A program made the position numbers and the translations under genes. A stretch of 55,233 nucleotides of DNA from Hemicentrotus pulcherrimus (Eukaryota; Echinodermata; Echinoidea; Camarodonta; Strongylocentrotidae): contig BEXV01000163.1 in NCBI GenBank assembly GCA_003118195.1, forward strand, positions 77,314-132,546. The letters run 5' to 3'. Positions 22,544 through 37,500 of the stretch are shown here, piece after piece; the stretch's first letter is position 1; each line of letters opens with the position of its first letter. Below the pieces are notes generated by a model that was given only the letters and a program-made list of their open reading frames with translations, was not told where the DNA came from and did not search any database.

Positions 22544-25500
22544 CTGCGGAAGATCAATCAGTTCGTTTATTCGTGAAATAAAGAATTAAAACCTACCCCA
22601 AAATAATAATTATACCCTTACGTAATGTATCATATCAGATAGATATTATTAACCGTGATACATAGTAGTGCATTGCAATACTCGGTTGTACTAGCGAGCA
22701 GATAAGTAGATGTTTATGCTTATCATTTTATAGCTACATAATCAATTAAATATGCCATTGGTCTTACGTGTGCCTGTTCTATTAAAGTGCAACACTTTTT
22801 TGATCCGTAAAACTCACACAAAACAAGACTGACATCTGGGAATAGAAAATTGGTGAGTTGTTTGAATTTATTTTCTTTCTTTTTTAAACGAAGATTGAGT
22901 AATAAGTTTCAATGAAAGAAAGGAAGAATAGTAACATTCTCTCTCTCTTCCACATCAAAAGATACCAATTAAAAATGAATTATTTTTACCTGGCAATTGT
23001 CTCCTTTTTCGCTGTTTTTCCAAAATGCTTCTCTTCCGACGCTTACTTGACCCACTCCCCAAACATAGCTCTGGTTCGTTAAGTCGAATGGCATAAAGAA
23101 CCACATAGCACCCGTCCGATTGGTCAGCTGGTATTGGATAACCGTCAGCTATCATCACATCCTCTTCTCTCACGTACTCGCCTTGGGGTCTGCAATGAAA
23201 ATAAGTCAATAAAATACGCATCAAGATTGTAACTGGATTCTGTACATATCCTATGCATTTACTGTGTTGGGAAAAACATTAAGAATGTAGTTTAAATGCG
23301 CTTGCTTATGTATGTTCAAAAAGTTGATAAAAAAAATAATAAAAATCAAACTTAAATCATAATTCATATAGACGTTATTAGGTATGGAGTCAGCTCTTGG
23401 TTCCTTGATTATACAAAAAGATATCAACACACCATTAAACATGAACGTCGACCTCTGAATGTGATTGTTTGACTTTTGTGTGATGTTTATCATTAGTTCT
23501 AAGTTATATAGATTCACCTTCAATATTATCTTAGAGCGACAAAGACAAGAGTATTGTTACCTGTCAAATATACCTCCACCAGGACAGCAGGTCGCAAAAT
23601 TACTCAGACAATAAGCATTTAGTTGATCACTTGATGCACTAATGAGTGGATTCAATAGTTGCTCACACTACAAGGGGAGAGGCAAAGAAAGATAAGAGGT
23701 AGGGTTTTATAAGAATCCCTCTGCATATCCAAATTTAAAGCTATACAAACTACCCTCTAGCATCACATCAGGTCACCTGTAGCAGAATAAAAAAGGGTAT
23801 ATCATTTATATCGTGATTAAATGTCCCATTTGTGTGCGATATTATTGCAATGACGTTCTTTGTCATTACAAATTGCGGTGGTTATTGAAAGATCTTTGTT
23901 TTCATCGCGCCTGCTCGTGCTCGAGCTCGGGCCGTGCGCAAACACAATAGGGGCTTTTACATTGAGTGGACCAAAACGGTGAGAACGTCCACTGATCATG
24001 CATGTCTATTGCAAGTCGTTTTTTAACATTTTTTCCTCATTTCTTGATATCAAGAATTCAATTCTTGGTGTCAGGAATTACCATTGCTTTACAACAGAAA
24101 ATCATTTCTTGATATCAAGAATTGAATTCTTTACATAATTCTTGATATCAAGAAAGAGGAATAAATGTTAAAATGACTTGCCATAGACACGCATGACCAG
24201 AGGATGCTCACACACTTCTCGTCCACTTAATCTAAAAGTCCCTAATGGCGACGTTCTAAATATTCTCAGGGCCGCGAAATACGAAGGATTCTGAAGAGTT
24301 TCGTCCTCCATTTCGTTGAATGTATCATGTTTCTTATTTTTCAGATAATGTTTTAAATGACCTACAAACTGAAATTAATATGTAGTTTGAGGTCAATTCC
24401 TCTTTAAACAAGGGCATGTTAAAGAATAACTTCCAGCTATAAAGAAAAAATCTCGCCCGGAGGCCAAAATATGATAAAAATCAAACAATGCAGCTAAGTA
24501 GGCCAAAATTCCAAGGCAGGCGCAAACATCCTTTTTCTCTCACAACGATCTCTCGAATGTAGTCGACTTTATATCAAAGTGTAGTGATAGAATTCTGTTA
24601 CATATATTTTTAGCAATTTGTTCTCTTTGTAATTTATATATGTTTTGTTTAGAAAACTAGAGTATAACACGAGCACGGATTGCGGCAAGATTTGGCAAAT
24701 GTGTCATTGAAGTTTGAAATGAAATGGATATATTATTCAAGATCCCTTCTAATGTGCACCAATGCATCCAAGCGGACATGCAACATTCTTACTACATATC
24801 AAGCAAGCAACAAGGAATGATTTAATGCTCTTCTTGATATTCCATGCCACGAAACAGAGTTAAAAAATATTCTAATATAAAGCTAGCTTTAACTCAAACT
24901 CACAATTTCTGTACAATCTACCACATAAATTAAAATATTTCACTGCGGATCCCAATCAGCATAGACTCTATTATAATATTTAATATATATATTTCAATAA
25001 ATGTAAAGATAAATTAATTAGTAAATATATAAAGATGTAGAAACAATAACGTCATTTAACGTCATGAGAATGTCTTATGTTCCCAGAGATAGTGTCTGAT
25101 GACCAAGGGCAGGATAATAATAATAATAATAAAAACGTTACTTATAAAGCGCTTACAACCGAAGTCTCTAAGTCTCTAAGGATGGTATGCACTTCACCCC
25201 AGATTTATTGCTCCTTCTATAAGTTTAAAAATAATAGGGGGAAAGAACCATTTCTGATACAGGGCCTTCGCCGTGGAGTGCTCTCTCTGAGAGAGAGATT
25301 CGTAATAGTAGATCAGTTGAAGAGTTTTAAAGAAAAATTCAAAACTTTTTTGTTCAATTCGGTATATAATTAAATATTTTGTCGTTTTTGAATGTCTTAT
25401 CTTACTTTTGTTCCTTTGTTCATAATCGGATACTTTTGTGTAATCTTTTTATGTGTTCACAAGTGCTTCTTAGGCATTTGATTTTAAGTGGATTCGACGC

Positions 25501-28500
25501 CTCATTATTATCATTATTATTATTATTTTGCAAAGCAGTTTTTGAAAGTTTTGAAGAGACTACCTGTATAAGGAACACAGGAGAAATAAATCATTTTCAA
25601 TACCTGAGTGATGTTAACTTGAAGGTGAATCTGCACACCATTTCGCAATTGGGACTTGTTATCTAAGTAGAGATAGAGGACATATAAAAAAAACTCTAAA
25701 ATGTAATTATTTATTAAGATGATATCATCTGATCAGGAACCATAAACTCGTTTGATTTACAACACTTAAAAAACAGCTTTTAGCAACAATGTTTCAATGA
25801 ATAATTTGCGTAACCAAAAAATGTATTCAGTGAATCCTCAAACTGTTGGTTCAAATTCAATCAACTCGTATCTACTGGCATATATATATATATATATATA
25901 TTTATATTATAAAAGCTTTAAATGGCTATGATATGTCACATGAAATGGAATGAAGATAGATGAATCTAACATACATACAATGATGAATCAAAACTGATTT
26001 CGCTTACATTATATTAATATCATGTTGATACTATGTCTTAATTACATATTGTGCATGTTGTCGATACTGCAATGATCAAGAACAATACTATTGTTAAGAG
26101 AGAATAAAAGTTGAACGATGAAATTTAAAGATATTTCACTATGTACATGAATAAAGTCATCATAATTATTATAGTCTAAAAGTGGTCCACATACGTTGAC
26201 AGAGATTTCCTTGGAAGTCCTCCGTGCATAAGCAGGTGCAATTGGATTCTTCTAACTCTCCACCATTCAGACACGTTATACCACTGCATGGACCAGGAGG
26301 TGGTGCAGTGGGTACAACACGTCTGAACGTTGCTATGGCAACATTCGATACCTGGCTTGTCTTCCCGTCATCATCTGTCGCGCGGAGGGCGAAGCTGTAC
26401 GAGAAGGAGTTCAACTCGGGCATGTCAGGGACCGTAATGACGAAGGTTTCCAATGACCCGGATGGACTGGGTGCTGTTAAGTTGCCCTTAAGGATACTGG
26501 ATGAACTAACTCGGGTTGTGTTGGCGAAATCATCCAGGAGTTGCCTGGAGGAGTTACCCATCCTGATGTCGTAAAACGTAGCTGTTGATGTAACGATGAT
26601 GATAAAGTCTTTATTGTTTATAATTTTACCTATATGCGAATACTATCTATTCAAAATTGTCCTGAAGAGAAGACAAAAATCTGTCTTTAATGATTCTTAT
26701 TGATGGCGTTCCATTTAAGGATGACACCCTTGCATGTCTCTCCACTTACACTTTAGCTGCACACGTCATACGTATGAAAATAATTATTTGTTTATAATAT
26801 GATGACATAGCTTTAGCTTTTATTCTATCGGTGTATTATTGTTGATAAAATCAAGCTTACCAGTTCCTGTGTCTAGATCATCACCTGGAGCTATCCAAGA
26901 CAGGACCAAAGATTGATTCCCCACATGAGTCCTTATCACCCGTAGGTCTTGGACTCTGTTAGGTGGGAACAGGTCCTGGCCTGGAGTGAATCCAGCAGGG
27001 AGGTTTGTAATCGTAGTTGAACCCGCCGATGAACTCCTGGTAAAAGATGGTGCAGGCTTCCCTTGCAAGGGTTGGTTTGAATCGACTCCAGGAAGGCGTA
27101 CTTCGTAGGAGCCTAAAAAGAGTTTTACGAATGGTCAATTCCGGTTCCCTCGAGCCGATTGCCGTTGTGAATTTGAATTAGCGAGAGGTGACAAAAATTT
27201 CGTCCAGTTTTCGAGAGAAAATTACGCAACGACTTAGCTGGCCGCTGAATTCGTAAACTGCGCAGACCGTTTTCAAATCAGTCCGGGGGGGGGNCCCCCC
27301 CCCCCCCCCCCCCCCCGTGGATCCACTAAATGGTGTTGTCCATTCGATACTGGAAATTTGTAGTGGGAATAAAATTTTCGTCTTATTTATCCTATTTTTA
27401 AGAACGAAAAAATATCCAGGTGATTACAAATGAAATAGGGAAAGTTGAACCTCAAAAAGAACGTGATCTCAAAAGGGACAAAAGTTTGGCAGAACATAAC
27501 TATTCTTCATACGATTTCGTAATTTGAAAGGATATGCTAGTTAATTGTTATTTGAAGGAAGTTATAGTCCTTGTTGCATGACAGAATCAAATTTTCAACC
27601 GCATTAATGCCTTGAAAAAAAATGTTTTAAATGCAATCATAAAAATACAATCATAAAAATACACAAAACACGACTTAGAATATTACGTAATATCAAACAC
27701 AAATGGGCTTCTCAAAATGGATTTTTTAATAAACTGAATTGAAAGAAGAAGAAAAATATTTAAAAAGTAAAACATTCTCTGTGTATATTTTTCAACAAAT
27801 TTTCTCCCCTGAGTTTATTATATATTTTCCTACCAATATTTCCAGGAGAAATTATCATCCCATCATCTGTCACTCTTATGGCGGCTTGAACCCTAGACAT
27901 TCCTGTTCCAGCCCTGGTCAGAATAACCGCTGAACCATCATTCTCATAGGTGGTACGAATGCCGTAGAACCCTGTCTCAATTATATTTGTAAAGAAACGA
28001 GAGTAGATGCCATCATTTGCCGTTATGTCGGCTCCTGTGTCAAAAACAAAAGAAGAAAAAATAAAAATAGAATTGTTAGTAATCTAGTATTCATTTGAGA
28101 GGCTTAGTTTTAGGGCAATCCAATCTTTGTAATTTATTTGTAAGAGATTTATTTGTATGAAAGCAGAGAAATAAGAGAAACAGAAAGGTTGAAAAATAGG
28201 ACCAATCATACAGGAGTTTTTGATGATTGAAATATACGCTCAAAAAATCTATAACAAAGAAATATATGCAGTTAGGTCAGTAGATTGTGAAGAAGTCACA
28301 GACACCTCTCCCGTTTGTCGTGTAAAGGAATATCACTAATTCTGTTTTAACTGACTAAAACAATTGTAAGTACAAAATATGTTTACAAAAGGAATGACTT
28401 AATCAGCTGCCTATTAGCCAGCAGGCTAAAATACTACGGTGATTTTGCCTCTGTTGGCGTTTCATCGCGACAAGGGGGAGGGGGTAGGAGCGGGGTAGAC

Positions 28501-31500
28501 CTCGCACGTTACTTCGTAATTTGATTTGTGTTAACCAAACTTACTGATTCAGATTCTGAGCATTAGTTTGTAAACATTCCCATGCATCGTAGAGATACAG
28601 GTGATTTATCACCCCCACCCCCCCAAAAAAAATAATAAAACCCACCTTATTTGCAATTCTTTCCATACCTGCACCATCGTCTCGAAGCTCTATGATATCT
28701 GCAGGAGAACCACCAGGTTTTTCAACGACAGCACGGACAACTGCATATACGACAGGTCGTGAACCTTGACTAATTTTTGCATAGGCAACCAGTGGCTCAA
28801 GCCCTGAAGATAGATCCAGAACTGAATTACCGACGGCTGATTTGGCGACGATTGGCTCTTCTTCTTCTAGCATATTGATCCTCGAATACACAGAAAAGGT
28901 CACAGACTGAGATCCTGTAACCGCATTCTCTATGGAGTACATCCATTGGCCACTCTACGAAGTCAAAAAGAGAACATTCATGAAAGTCAGTAAAAGCGAG
29001 TCGCCCATTATATTCTAAATAATGTGGGTAGGGGCTATATTGTCCCCTTCTGGAGTTACATTCGTTTAGTAGTCTTTGTATTCGATCAAATGTATTTGCA
29101 AAAATGGTTATGTTGAATTGTCTGGCTTTCCTACAATAAGCGAGTTCATAATTAGGATTTGCGCATGTGCAGATAAAGGTCATTCGGACCCAAATTGTAA
29201 AACTATTGAGACGAATACTTGTATCGTGCTCATGAAAGTTATGTAATCAGTATTCATTTATGCACCAACAGTACATTCATCTGATACACAGGTGGAAGTA
29301 TTCTTCTCAAGAGGCAAACAAAAGGTATTTATGAAGCACCTCCATCACCTTGGCAGTGATTATTCTAAAAATGCACAGGTGGGAAGTATCCATCGTGTCT
29401 AAGATCTGTGGATATTTTGGGGTCATGCGGTCCAGAGCTATTTACGAACTCGTTTATTGTTAGACATTTTGGAAAAAGGTGAGTGTGCGTTGGAAGCAAA
29501 TCTCAACGACATTATTTATTCGTTTATTTGAAAATACCATGTGCATTACAACTTTAAAATTCATATACAATTTCGTTTCAACTTTCACAAGTCTGTTTAA
29601 TCATTTAGAGCTATCTTCGCAACACTGAATGAGAAACATCATTACCATGGCCAGACCATCGACTGACACCGTGACGACTTTTCTGGTTGTGTCGACAGTG
29701 TACTGCTGGTTGCCACTCGTTATTGTTGTATTATTTGGTTGTGTGATTACCACATTGACACCTATAATAAAATTCAAAAATAATTTATCATAAAGACACA
29801 CAATCTATGGTTCTTGTGACATATTTGACACCATTCGGGTGTTTACACAACGCTCGGGTAGTATCAGTGGCTAATATGTTATTCAGTATTACAACCGATT
29901 CGTCTTACGTAATGCACGCACCTCTAGGATCCTCAGGCGAACCACCTCAATAGGAAAACTCATCAGCATGATCAAGCATGAGGTTAGTAACTCCATGGAT
30001 CAAGCAAGCTCGAGTAATTTCCAGATATGCCAACGTGTTTTGTTGCGTGGGGAATTAAATTTCGGTGAATGTGAGATAATTATGGCGCGTGGTTAACTTT
30101 GAAACTGCTGAGAGTCTGATTATATATGACTGAAATCGAATTCTTCTATTTAAGATTCATTGATCTAACCGCTCACATATTTTTTATATTTATTATAACA
30201 TTTAAAGGTTACATATAAACCCTTTTGACAAAACAGTTCACGCTAAATCGATCCGTTTCCTGCAGCTTGCTGCAAATGTATATAAAATAGTTAATCATGG
30301 TTTTCTTTTGGAATAAAAATTGATCATAGTAAAGCACACGACGAGCATTTTTTAGCCATCTCTCAAAGCAAAAACATTTAACGAAATCTTTATTCCCTCT
30401 TTTAAGTTATTATTATCGAACAAACTAACAGCAATTAATACAGCTAAATATACCTGGTACGGTTGCGGATAAAGAGAGAGTGTACGTCACAATAAACTGC
30501 GTCCCGTTGCCAATTGAGGAATCAAAGTAAAGACTTCCATTTTGAGTATCTCCGCCATCTAGTGTAATGCCCTCACATACCAACTATACAAGAAAAATAT
30601 AATGAAAACAAGTAAACTATTTCTTCATACAAAACAGATGAACACAAATTCGATTCGCGTTTCTAGTTGGAAAAAAACAAACATGGTGGATATCAAAAGT
30701 TGGTTCGAAAGTGCCCGATTAATTGACACAAAACGGCCTATGGATAATAACTCAAAGAAGAGAAATATTTCAATCAAAATGAATTGTGGCGCCCAAAGGT
30801 ACAGGTTCAAACGACCTTATTAGTGATAAGGTCATTTGATTCAATTACGGCTCTGCACATACAGTGTACTCTTTTGCTCTACTTCACTAAGGAATATTAA
30901 AACCTTTTGCAAATTTACTGGCATTCATATAATAGTACTCCCTCCATAGTAAAGTTCGAATCCTATAAGAACATATGGGTGGGCAAACGCAATGAATTGT
31001 AGAAAATAATGTCTTGTCAGTGCTTAAACCCACAAACTATACAAGTGACTGATCACCCACATACGATACATGAATATCAGTGTATATAATTCTCAACAAT
31101 AAAAGCTCTCCGAATTATGAACATGCTAAGACATACCTGAACGCGGAAACTGTTTACTGCTGTACACATCTCCACTGTCTGTGTAAGAGCACTAACGATG
31201 TCTGAAGCACCGTTATCTGGATAAAATATAGCTGTTCCTCCTGCAATTTACATAGCGAAAAATGTAATAATATTGTCCTGTGGTGTGTAATTATAAAAGT
31301 AAGTGTGCAAGTAGAAAGGTTGAATGTTTTTCAATCCGTCGGTCGATTGAATCTGGCTCCTAATGAATATTTTTTAACAAAATTATATCAAAATATATCT
31401 ATAAACAATAAGGATAATAATATAGATAAGGATAATAATACTGATACAACATTTTTAGTAATAATACTAATATTAGAATCTTGTATAAAGTTCATGTGTG

Positions 31501-34500
31501 ACACATTGTCACTCCTGGCGCTCCCTTACCAAGGCTTTAGCACGGCTGCCGGGTATCCATTTAACTGACCTGGGTTGAGTTTGGAAAATGCAGATTATTG
31601 TCTTGCAAAAGGATAGTAGTGATGCGACAGGGATTCGAACCCCGAACCACGGGATGTACAGTCCGGAGACTAGTGGACAAGTGGTTATCCGGGTGGATGT
31701 CCAGTGGATAGGTGTCCTGAAACCTTAGGTATATTAGTCTAACATTTCTATCTTTAATCATTTTAATTGTACCTGTTTCCTGTGCAATAAGATTGAGTTC
31801 ACCATATGTATCCTCTCCAATAGCCACTGTATTGACCCTCACACCCATATCTTGTAACGTTTGACGGATAATGTGATTCTGTATACCACTATCCTGCCCA
31901 TCCGTCATCAGCACGATTATTCCACCATCGGCACTTCCAGAAGGGTGATCCATTAAAACCTTTAGACAATAATGAAAATATATAAATGAATAAATAAATA
32001 AGTATTTAAATCAATAGCAATAAATAGTAATAGTATTAAATGTACTTATGATAATGGTAATAATAATTGTTATAACAATAACGATAAAAGATACATCTAA
32101 TTTGTTTGTAAGAGCTTCACAGGTTGGATACAGGTTTGCCGACACACAAAAAATCAGTGGCTATTGGAGAGGATGCAGTTTTACGATTTTAAATCCTACT
32201 ATCCTGCCCAGTCCATCATCGAATAACAAAATATAAGTTGTATGCAGCCATGCAAATCAATAGGATTCAACTTATATTTTGATGTCACCCGACCTTTAAG
32301 GACATTACGTGCCGTGCCGGTGATCAAACTCCCGGATCAAACCCATCACCTTCACGATTCTCGCTAAGTCTGGAAACCACACGACTACGACACCACTACT
32401 TTTGATTTGAATAAAGAATATTGTAAGAAAGCTCTCTCTCTCTCTCTCTCTCTTTCTCACTCTCTCTTTCTCTCTCCCTCCCTCCCTCTCTGTGTTATCT
32501 CATTCTCATTTCGCTTTACTCTTTGGGGGGCTTGACAGAATTCTGCTCTTGTTTCAAATCTTGGATGGGCCTCTTGGCACAATATACAACTATACAATGT
32601 ATGTCACTTTGAAGAGTTTAGAAAAATTTCGCACTTCTATACATGTGCATTGATGTATAAAGCGATCATCACTGCGGAAAATTTAAGAAAACATTTATAC
32701 AGATGGATGTATATGAAAGTCATTCGGGGGAATACCGAGTAATCTTAAAGTAGGTTAAAGCACAATAAGCAATTGTTTTTAAAGTCATGCAAATATTAAC
32801 GTAACTTCAATGTGACGTACGTATTATTTTTCAAAATGTGTTAAAGGATGCCACTTTATTTAAGAATGTTAGGGTAAGCAGTAATTTATTTTTGAGAATC
32901 TTACCTCTAAACCTTTTTCAAGTCCACACCCGATGCAGGTCCCTCCATTGGCAGAAAAGGGAAAAATATCACGCAGTGAGTCTCTATCAGCCTGAGTATT
33001 GATCTGTGTCAATGCATGTTGTGTGGTCGGGGAGACAGTGAAAGTTACTATACCAATCCATATCCCATCGTCCACGAGGTTGACAAAGGCAGTGGCGGCA
33101 CTGTTCACTTTGTCGATTCGATTGTATGTCTGTGTATTGAGCATCCAACCGGAAAATGAATGATAAAATATCACATACAGCTATGAGCAACAATCACAAA
33201 GACAACAAAACAGATGATAATGATAATGATAATAATAATTATACTAATAATGCTAATAACATGAATAAGAGAGGTAAGGGAAACACCCACACACACACAA
33301 CCACACACATGCACCCAATCTCAGTGGTAGAATAACGCTGGTACACAGTGGAATAATAATGTAGCTGCAGGGGGCACACGCAAGATATTTTTTTTTTAAG
33401 CTAGGGGGTGGGGCGTTAAAAAAATATTATATAACCCCTGTTCACTCTTCCCCTATGCTCCATTAACCGTCATTTCAGTCATACATCCAGAAAGACCGGT
33501 GCCGCATGCCAATGATTTTATCATAGGATGGCGAGTGAATAATTTAATTACAAGTTACGCGATCTATAACAGCAAAGAGCAATCGAGTTACTCATAATTG
33601 AATTTTATTCCTAATTCTAACCTTAAATAACCCAAAATCCTAAATCCTAAACGTAACCAAACCCAATTTTTCTGCTCCCGATGTCGATTGAAAAATTATC
33701 GTTACTAGATTAAATTTAGTGATGAAGATTCTTGTATTTGTTTAATGCTATGGATTCATACATACCCCCATACTTCCTGACGTGTCCAGAACAAGGACAA
33801 CTCGGCACTCATCTCCGGTGCCTGCTTGTACCAAGTCAAAACTAGGCTCAATCTGGGCATCACTCAGGTTCAATGGGGGAGAATTGTCTGCATGAATAAT
33901 TGTATAAGTCCACTGTTAATGGGAAAGGGCCATTGGGATGTCTTATTACAGCAGAATAATCGCAGTCGATATGAAAAAGAATATGATATCCAGAAGAAGA
34001 AAAACGTGGAGAGTTTTGGAATTTCATAGTTTAATGTTTTCAAGAAAGAAAATATGGAGGTAAAAATGGATTCGGTCTAATATATTAATCAACACCGTTT
34101 CATTTGGAGTTAGGTTGGCAACTATATCTTTTTTCACTATATAAGAAATACAAATACAAGGGAAATGCCCCATAGTTAAACTTAGCCTAAAGGTTCAACC
34201 AAGGTGGTAAACAACGCATACCTTGAATTCGAAGCAAAAACAGACAATATAACTGAAGCTAAAGGGACAAAATGCGATAAAAATAACGGATTGTGATCGG
34301 CTGCCATAAAGAAGACGTATGGCACCCAGCCAGCCGTATATGTTAATAATAAAATATTTGTATATAGATAGTTCACCTAAACTTAACAGCTTTCCTATTA
34401 TAATTGATTTCTACATGCATAATCTAAATGAGTCACATAAATAATTTTATGCAAATTTAAATCAAACATACAAATATATAAATAAACAAAGACAAAACGA

Positions 34501-37500
34501 AACTTGCATTTATTATGGATGAAAAACGAAAACTTTATTCAGTGAAGAAAAAAAACACATTGTTGTAAAAATATTACATACCTCTGAAGTCTTCATGTTC
34601 CCTCATGACTTCCCATGCACTTCTTGAGTTACAAAGTCGATTGTGTTTATTAGGCGCTTCTCGGTTATGAAGGTTGCCAGGGTCATCAGAATCATCGTCG
34701 CAAAAATTAAAGATCTAAATAGAATGGCGAAACATATCAGAACAGTGATCAAGGAAAAGCATTGACATTTGTGAGAAGTTAGCAGGGGATGGTGAAAAAA
34801 TTGTAGAGCGCTTAGAGACTTCTGATAAAGGAAATGTAACGCGCTATATAAGCGAATATAATTATTATTAGTATAATTAATACGTAAGAAAAGGTGACAA
34901 AACTTTATTTGGTTCGCTTAGGTGGGACGTTTATGACGGAAAATTAAATAAATAGTCATAATCATCATCATCGTTTGATAGCAAACGATAGCAAACGTTT
35001 GATAGAAATTGTGGATGGTAGACGAGAGTAATAACAGTTAATCTTGTTCATTAAGAAGTGTCTGCAGTATGCTAACATTGTCGCTTCCATAATAGCTCAA
35101 ACTGGGCAATTATTATAGATATAGAATTAAGTATTGTGATTTGGGGCAATTTAAATACATTCCCCAAACAAATCAGGGAACTTTAACGGACCCTGTATCT
35201 CAAATCAAGTTTTATAAACGGACAACTAGACTTTTTATAACCCGAATTTTGACGGAAACCAATACCAAGCATCGGGTTTGAATCTTGGTAGAAAATTATT
35301 CTTACGTTAGAATATGTTAGTGGACCGTGCATTATAGATCCACTTGCTTGATCCGCTCCTGTGATGCGGACTATGCAGTCCGTTTGATATCCGATCATTG
35401 GATTACCACTGCAAGTTCCATAAAGTATCTGATCCCCTATTTGAACAATTCTTGTTGGCGACACTTGGAATTCCTGAGAGCAACTACAAATAAGAAAACG
35501 AGAAATACTGAAGTCACACCCATTTTGGGGGATATATTTTGGCTTGGACTAAATTCAATTCTATTCAATTTTTCAACCAGAATCTGTCCATCTTTATGGC
35601 AGCTACTGATCTACCCACCCTCTCTCTCTCTTTCTCTCTCTTTCCCTCTGTTTCCCTTTCTCTTTCTGTCTTTCTCGATTCTTTTCTCTTCTTTCTCTCG
35701 CTCTCTCTCTCTCTTTCTCCCCCCTCTCTCTCTCTCTCTCTCTCTTTCTCTTTTTAAGCTCAAATGAAATTGTGGTTTCGTTTTCTCTTTCGGTTTACTG
35801 TTATGTATACAATGCGTTCATGACGTAACTCAGAATAATGTTCTTATTAAATACTGTCTGCTGAAAGTCGGAGTGGTGTTTATTCATTCTTTCCATAACA
35901 ATAAACTACAGCCTTCTGGCTCTCTGGTTGCTTACTTACAAGCATTTATGCTTTCTTAGCAGCCAGGTAAAATAACCACCACCATTCATTCATACAATAT
36001 CATGTTTTGACTCTGTTTTCATTTTATGTAACAACAGTGGAAAACAATTGTCTGTTTCATACGGACAATCAAAATTGAATCTTGAACTTTGATACATTGT
36101 ATTATTTCTAATGAATTTTGAAAGACATGTAAATTCAAACAGATTTCATATTCCATTTGAATGTAGACAAATTATTTTTCAAAGACTACTTTAAAGGGCT
36201 GTAAATCAAGCTAGGCAGTAAACACAGTCTTCATTGAATGGTTTTGTTTTATCGTAATGTAGTGACAAACAGCAATGTACATTGATAGATTGAAGGTTGA
36301 TTTAATAGAATCAAAATCAGCTGCAATAATCCTGATTTGCACATGATTTACATATTATAGCAAATATTCAAAGACATTACCAAAGCACATCCACATTACA
36401 AATTTGAGTAAGATAAATACAGAGATCACACTGGAAACTTGCAACGACAACAAAAGAGAAAATGAAATATTGGAACAAATGTGAATACTTGTAGCCCAGT
36501 GTACAAACAAGATTGGTAGAAAAATGTGTTGGTCATAATTTAGAACAGGACATATCTTCAATTAAAAAAAGGAAAGAATTACCTTAATATACAAATGTGC
36601 ACCATATCAAATGTTTGAGTTTAAATAATCAATCAAGTGATTGACCAAATAGAAGAAGTATAATTCTTGTTAGAAAAAATAATGATAACATCAAGACTTC
36701 TTAACGTACGAAGCATATAAAGGTCATGGTTCTATTAAATATGAACAACTGACCTTTTTTTAACACACTGTAATAGGAACCTACTTACATTACTGGCTTC
36801 CATCTTTGCGTATCTTCCATTGATTGGTAGAAATGAGTCACATGATCAGCATCACCTACATAATCAGGATACTCGTTGAATAACCCCCAACGATAATGAC
36901 CCCATTCATGTACTAGGATTCGACCTGTTCAAATTAAGCGACAAACATCATATAACATTAACAAATGGAAAGCAAGAGGAGTTCAATTAGATTTGATATT
37001 AAACAATGGCATATATTTTGCAGGAGATTGGTGACAAAACACGTGATTAGGCAATCGACCGCTTTTCTAACATATTTGAATTCATTGGTGTTTGTCCCCT
37101 GGAGACCTATTGAAGAGTTACTATATTAACCTTTTGTTAAAGAACGTACCACAGTACTTGGAATCCAGTCTGCATAATTAGTTGTTGATATGTCGGGTGA
37201 GCTTTCAAGGTTGTTATCCTTGTTTAAAAGGTATGTAAACAATTTGAATATGTTAGTAAACCGGTCTATTCCAACTTCACCCAAAAAGAACACCAGCTTA
37301 TGTATGCAATTTGCGTTTTGGTAATTGCAGTATAAAGGATAACAGCGGGTGGATGAAATACTTCATCACCACACACACCTCGGAAAGAAGCATCCAAAAA
37401 CGTTAGTACATTTACTTGATAAACGACTTCAAAAAGTACGTCATGTTTTCAAGAAAATGGCGATACCCATGTCGTGTTGAGCAACTTTACATTAGTATTG

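Noticed and set aside
24050..24160. CRISPR-like or regulatory palindrome repeats (TTCTTGATATCAAGAA three times)
   Set aside because: The palindromes are part of a long inverted-repeat MITE, without regular spacers, in a eukaryotic intron.
26224..26574. 116-codon plus-strand ORF
   Set aside because: Antisense of the FN3/EGF exon of CLCA gene 2.
28827..29183. 118-codon minus-strand ORF ending in an Arg-rich run
   Set aside because: It reads exon 12 of CLCA gene 2 in the wrong frame and starts in the intron.
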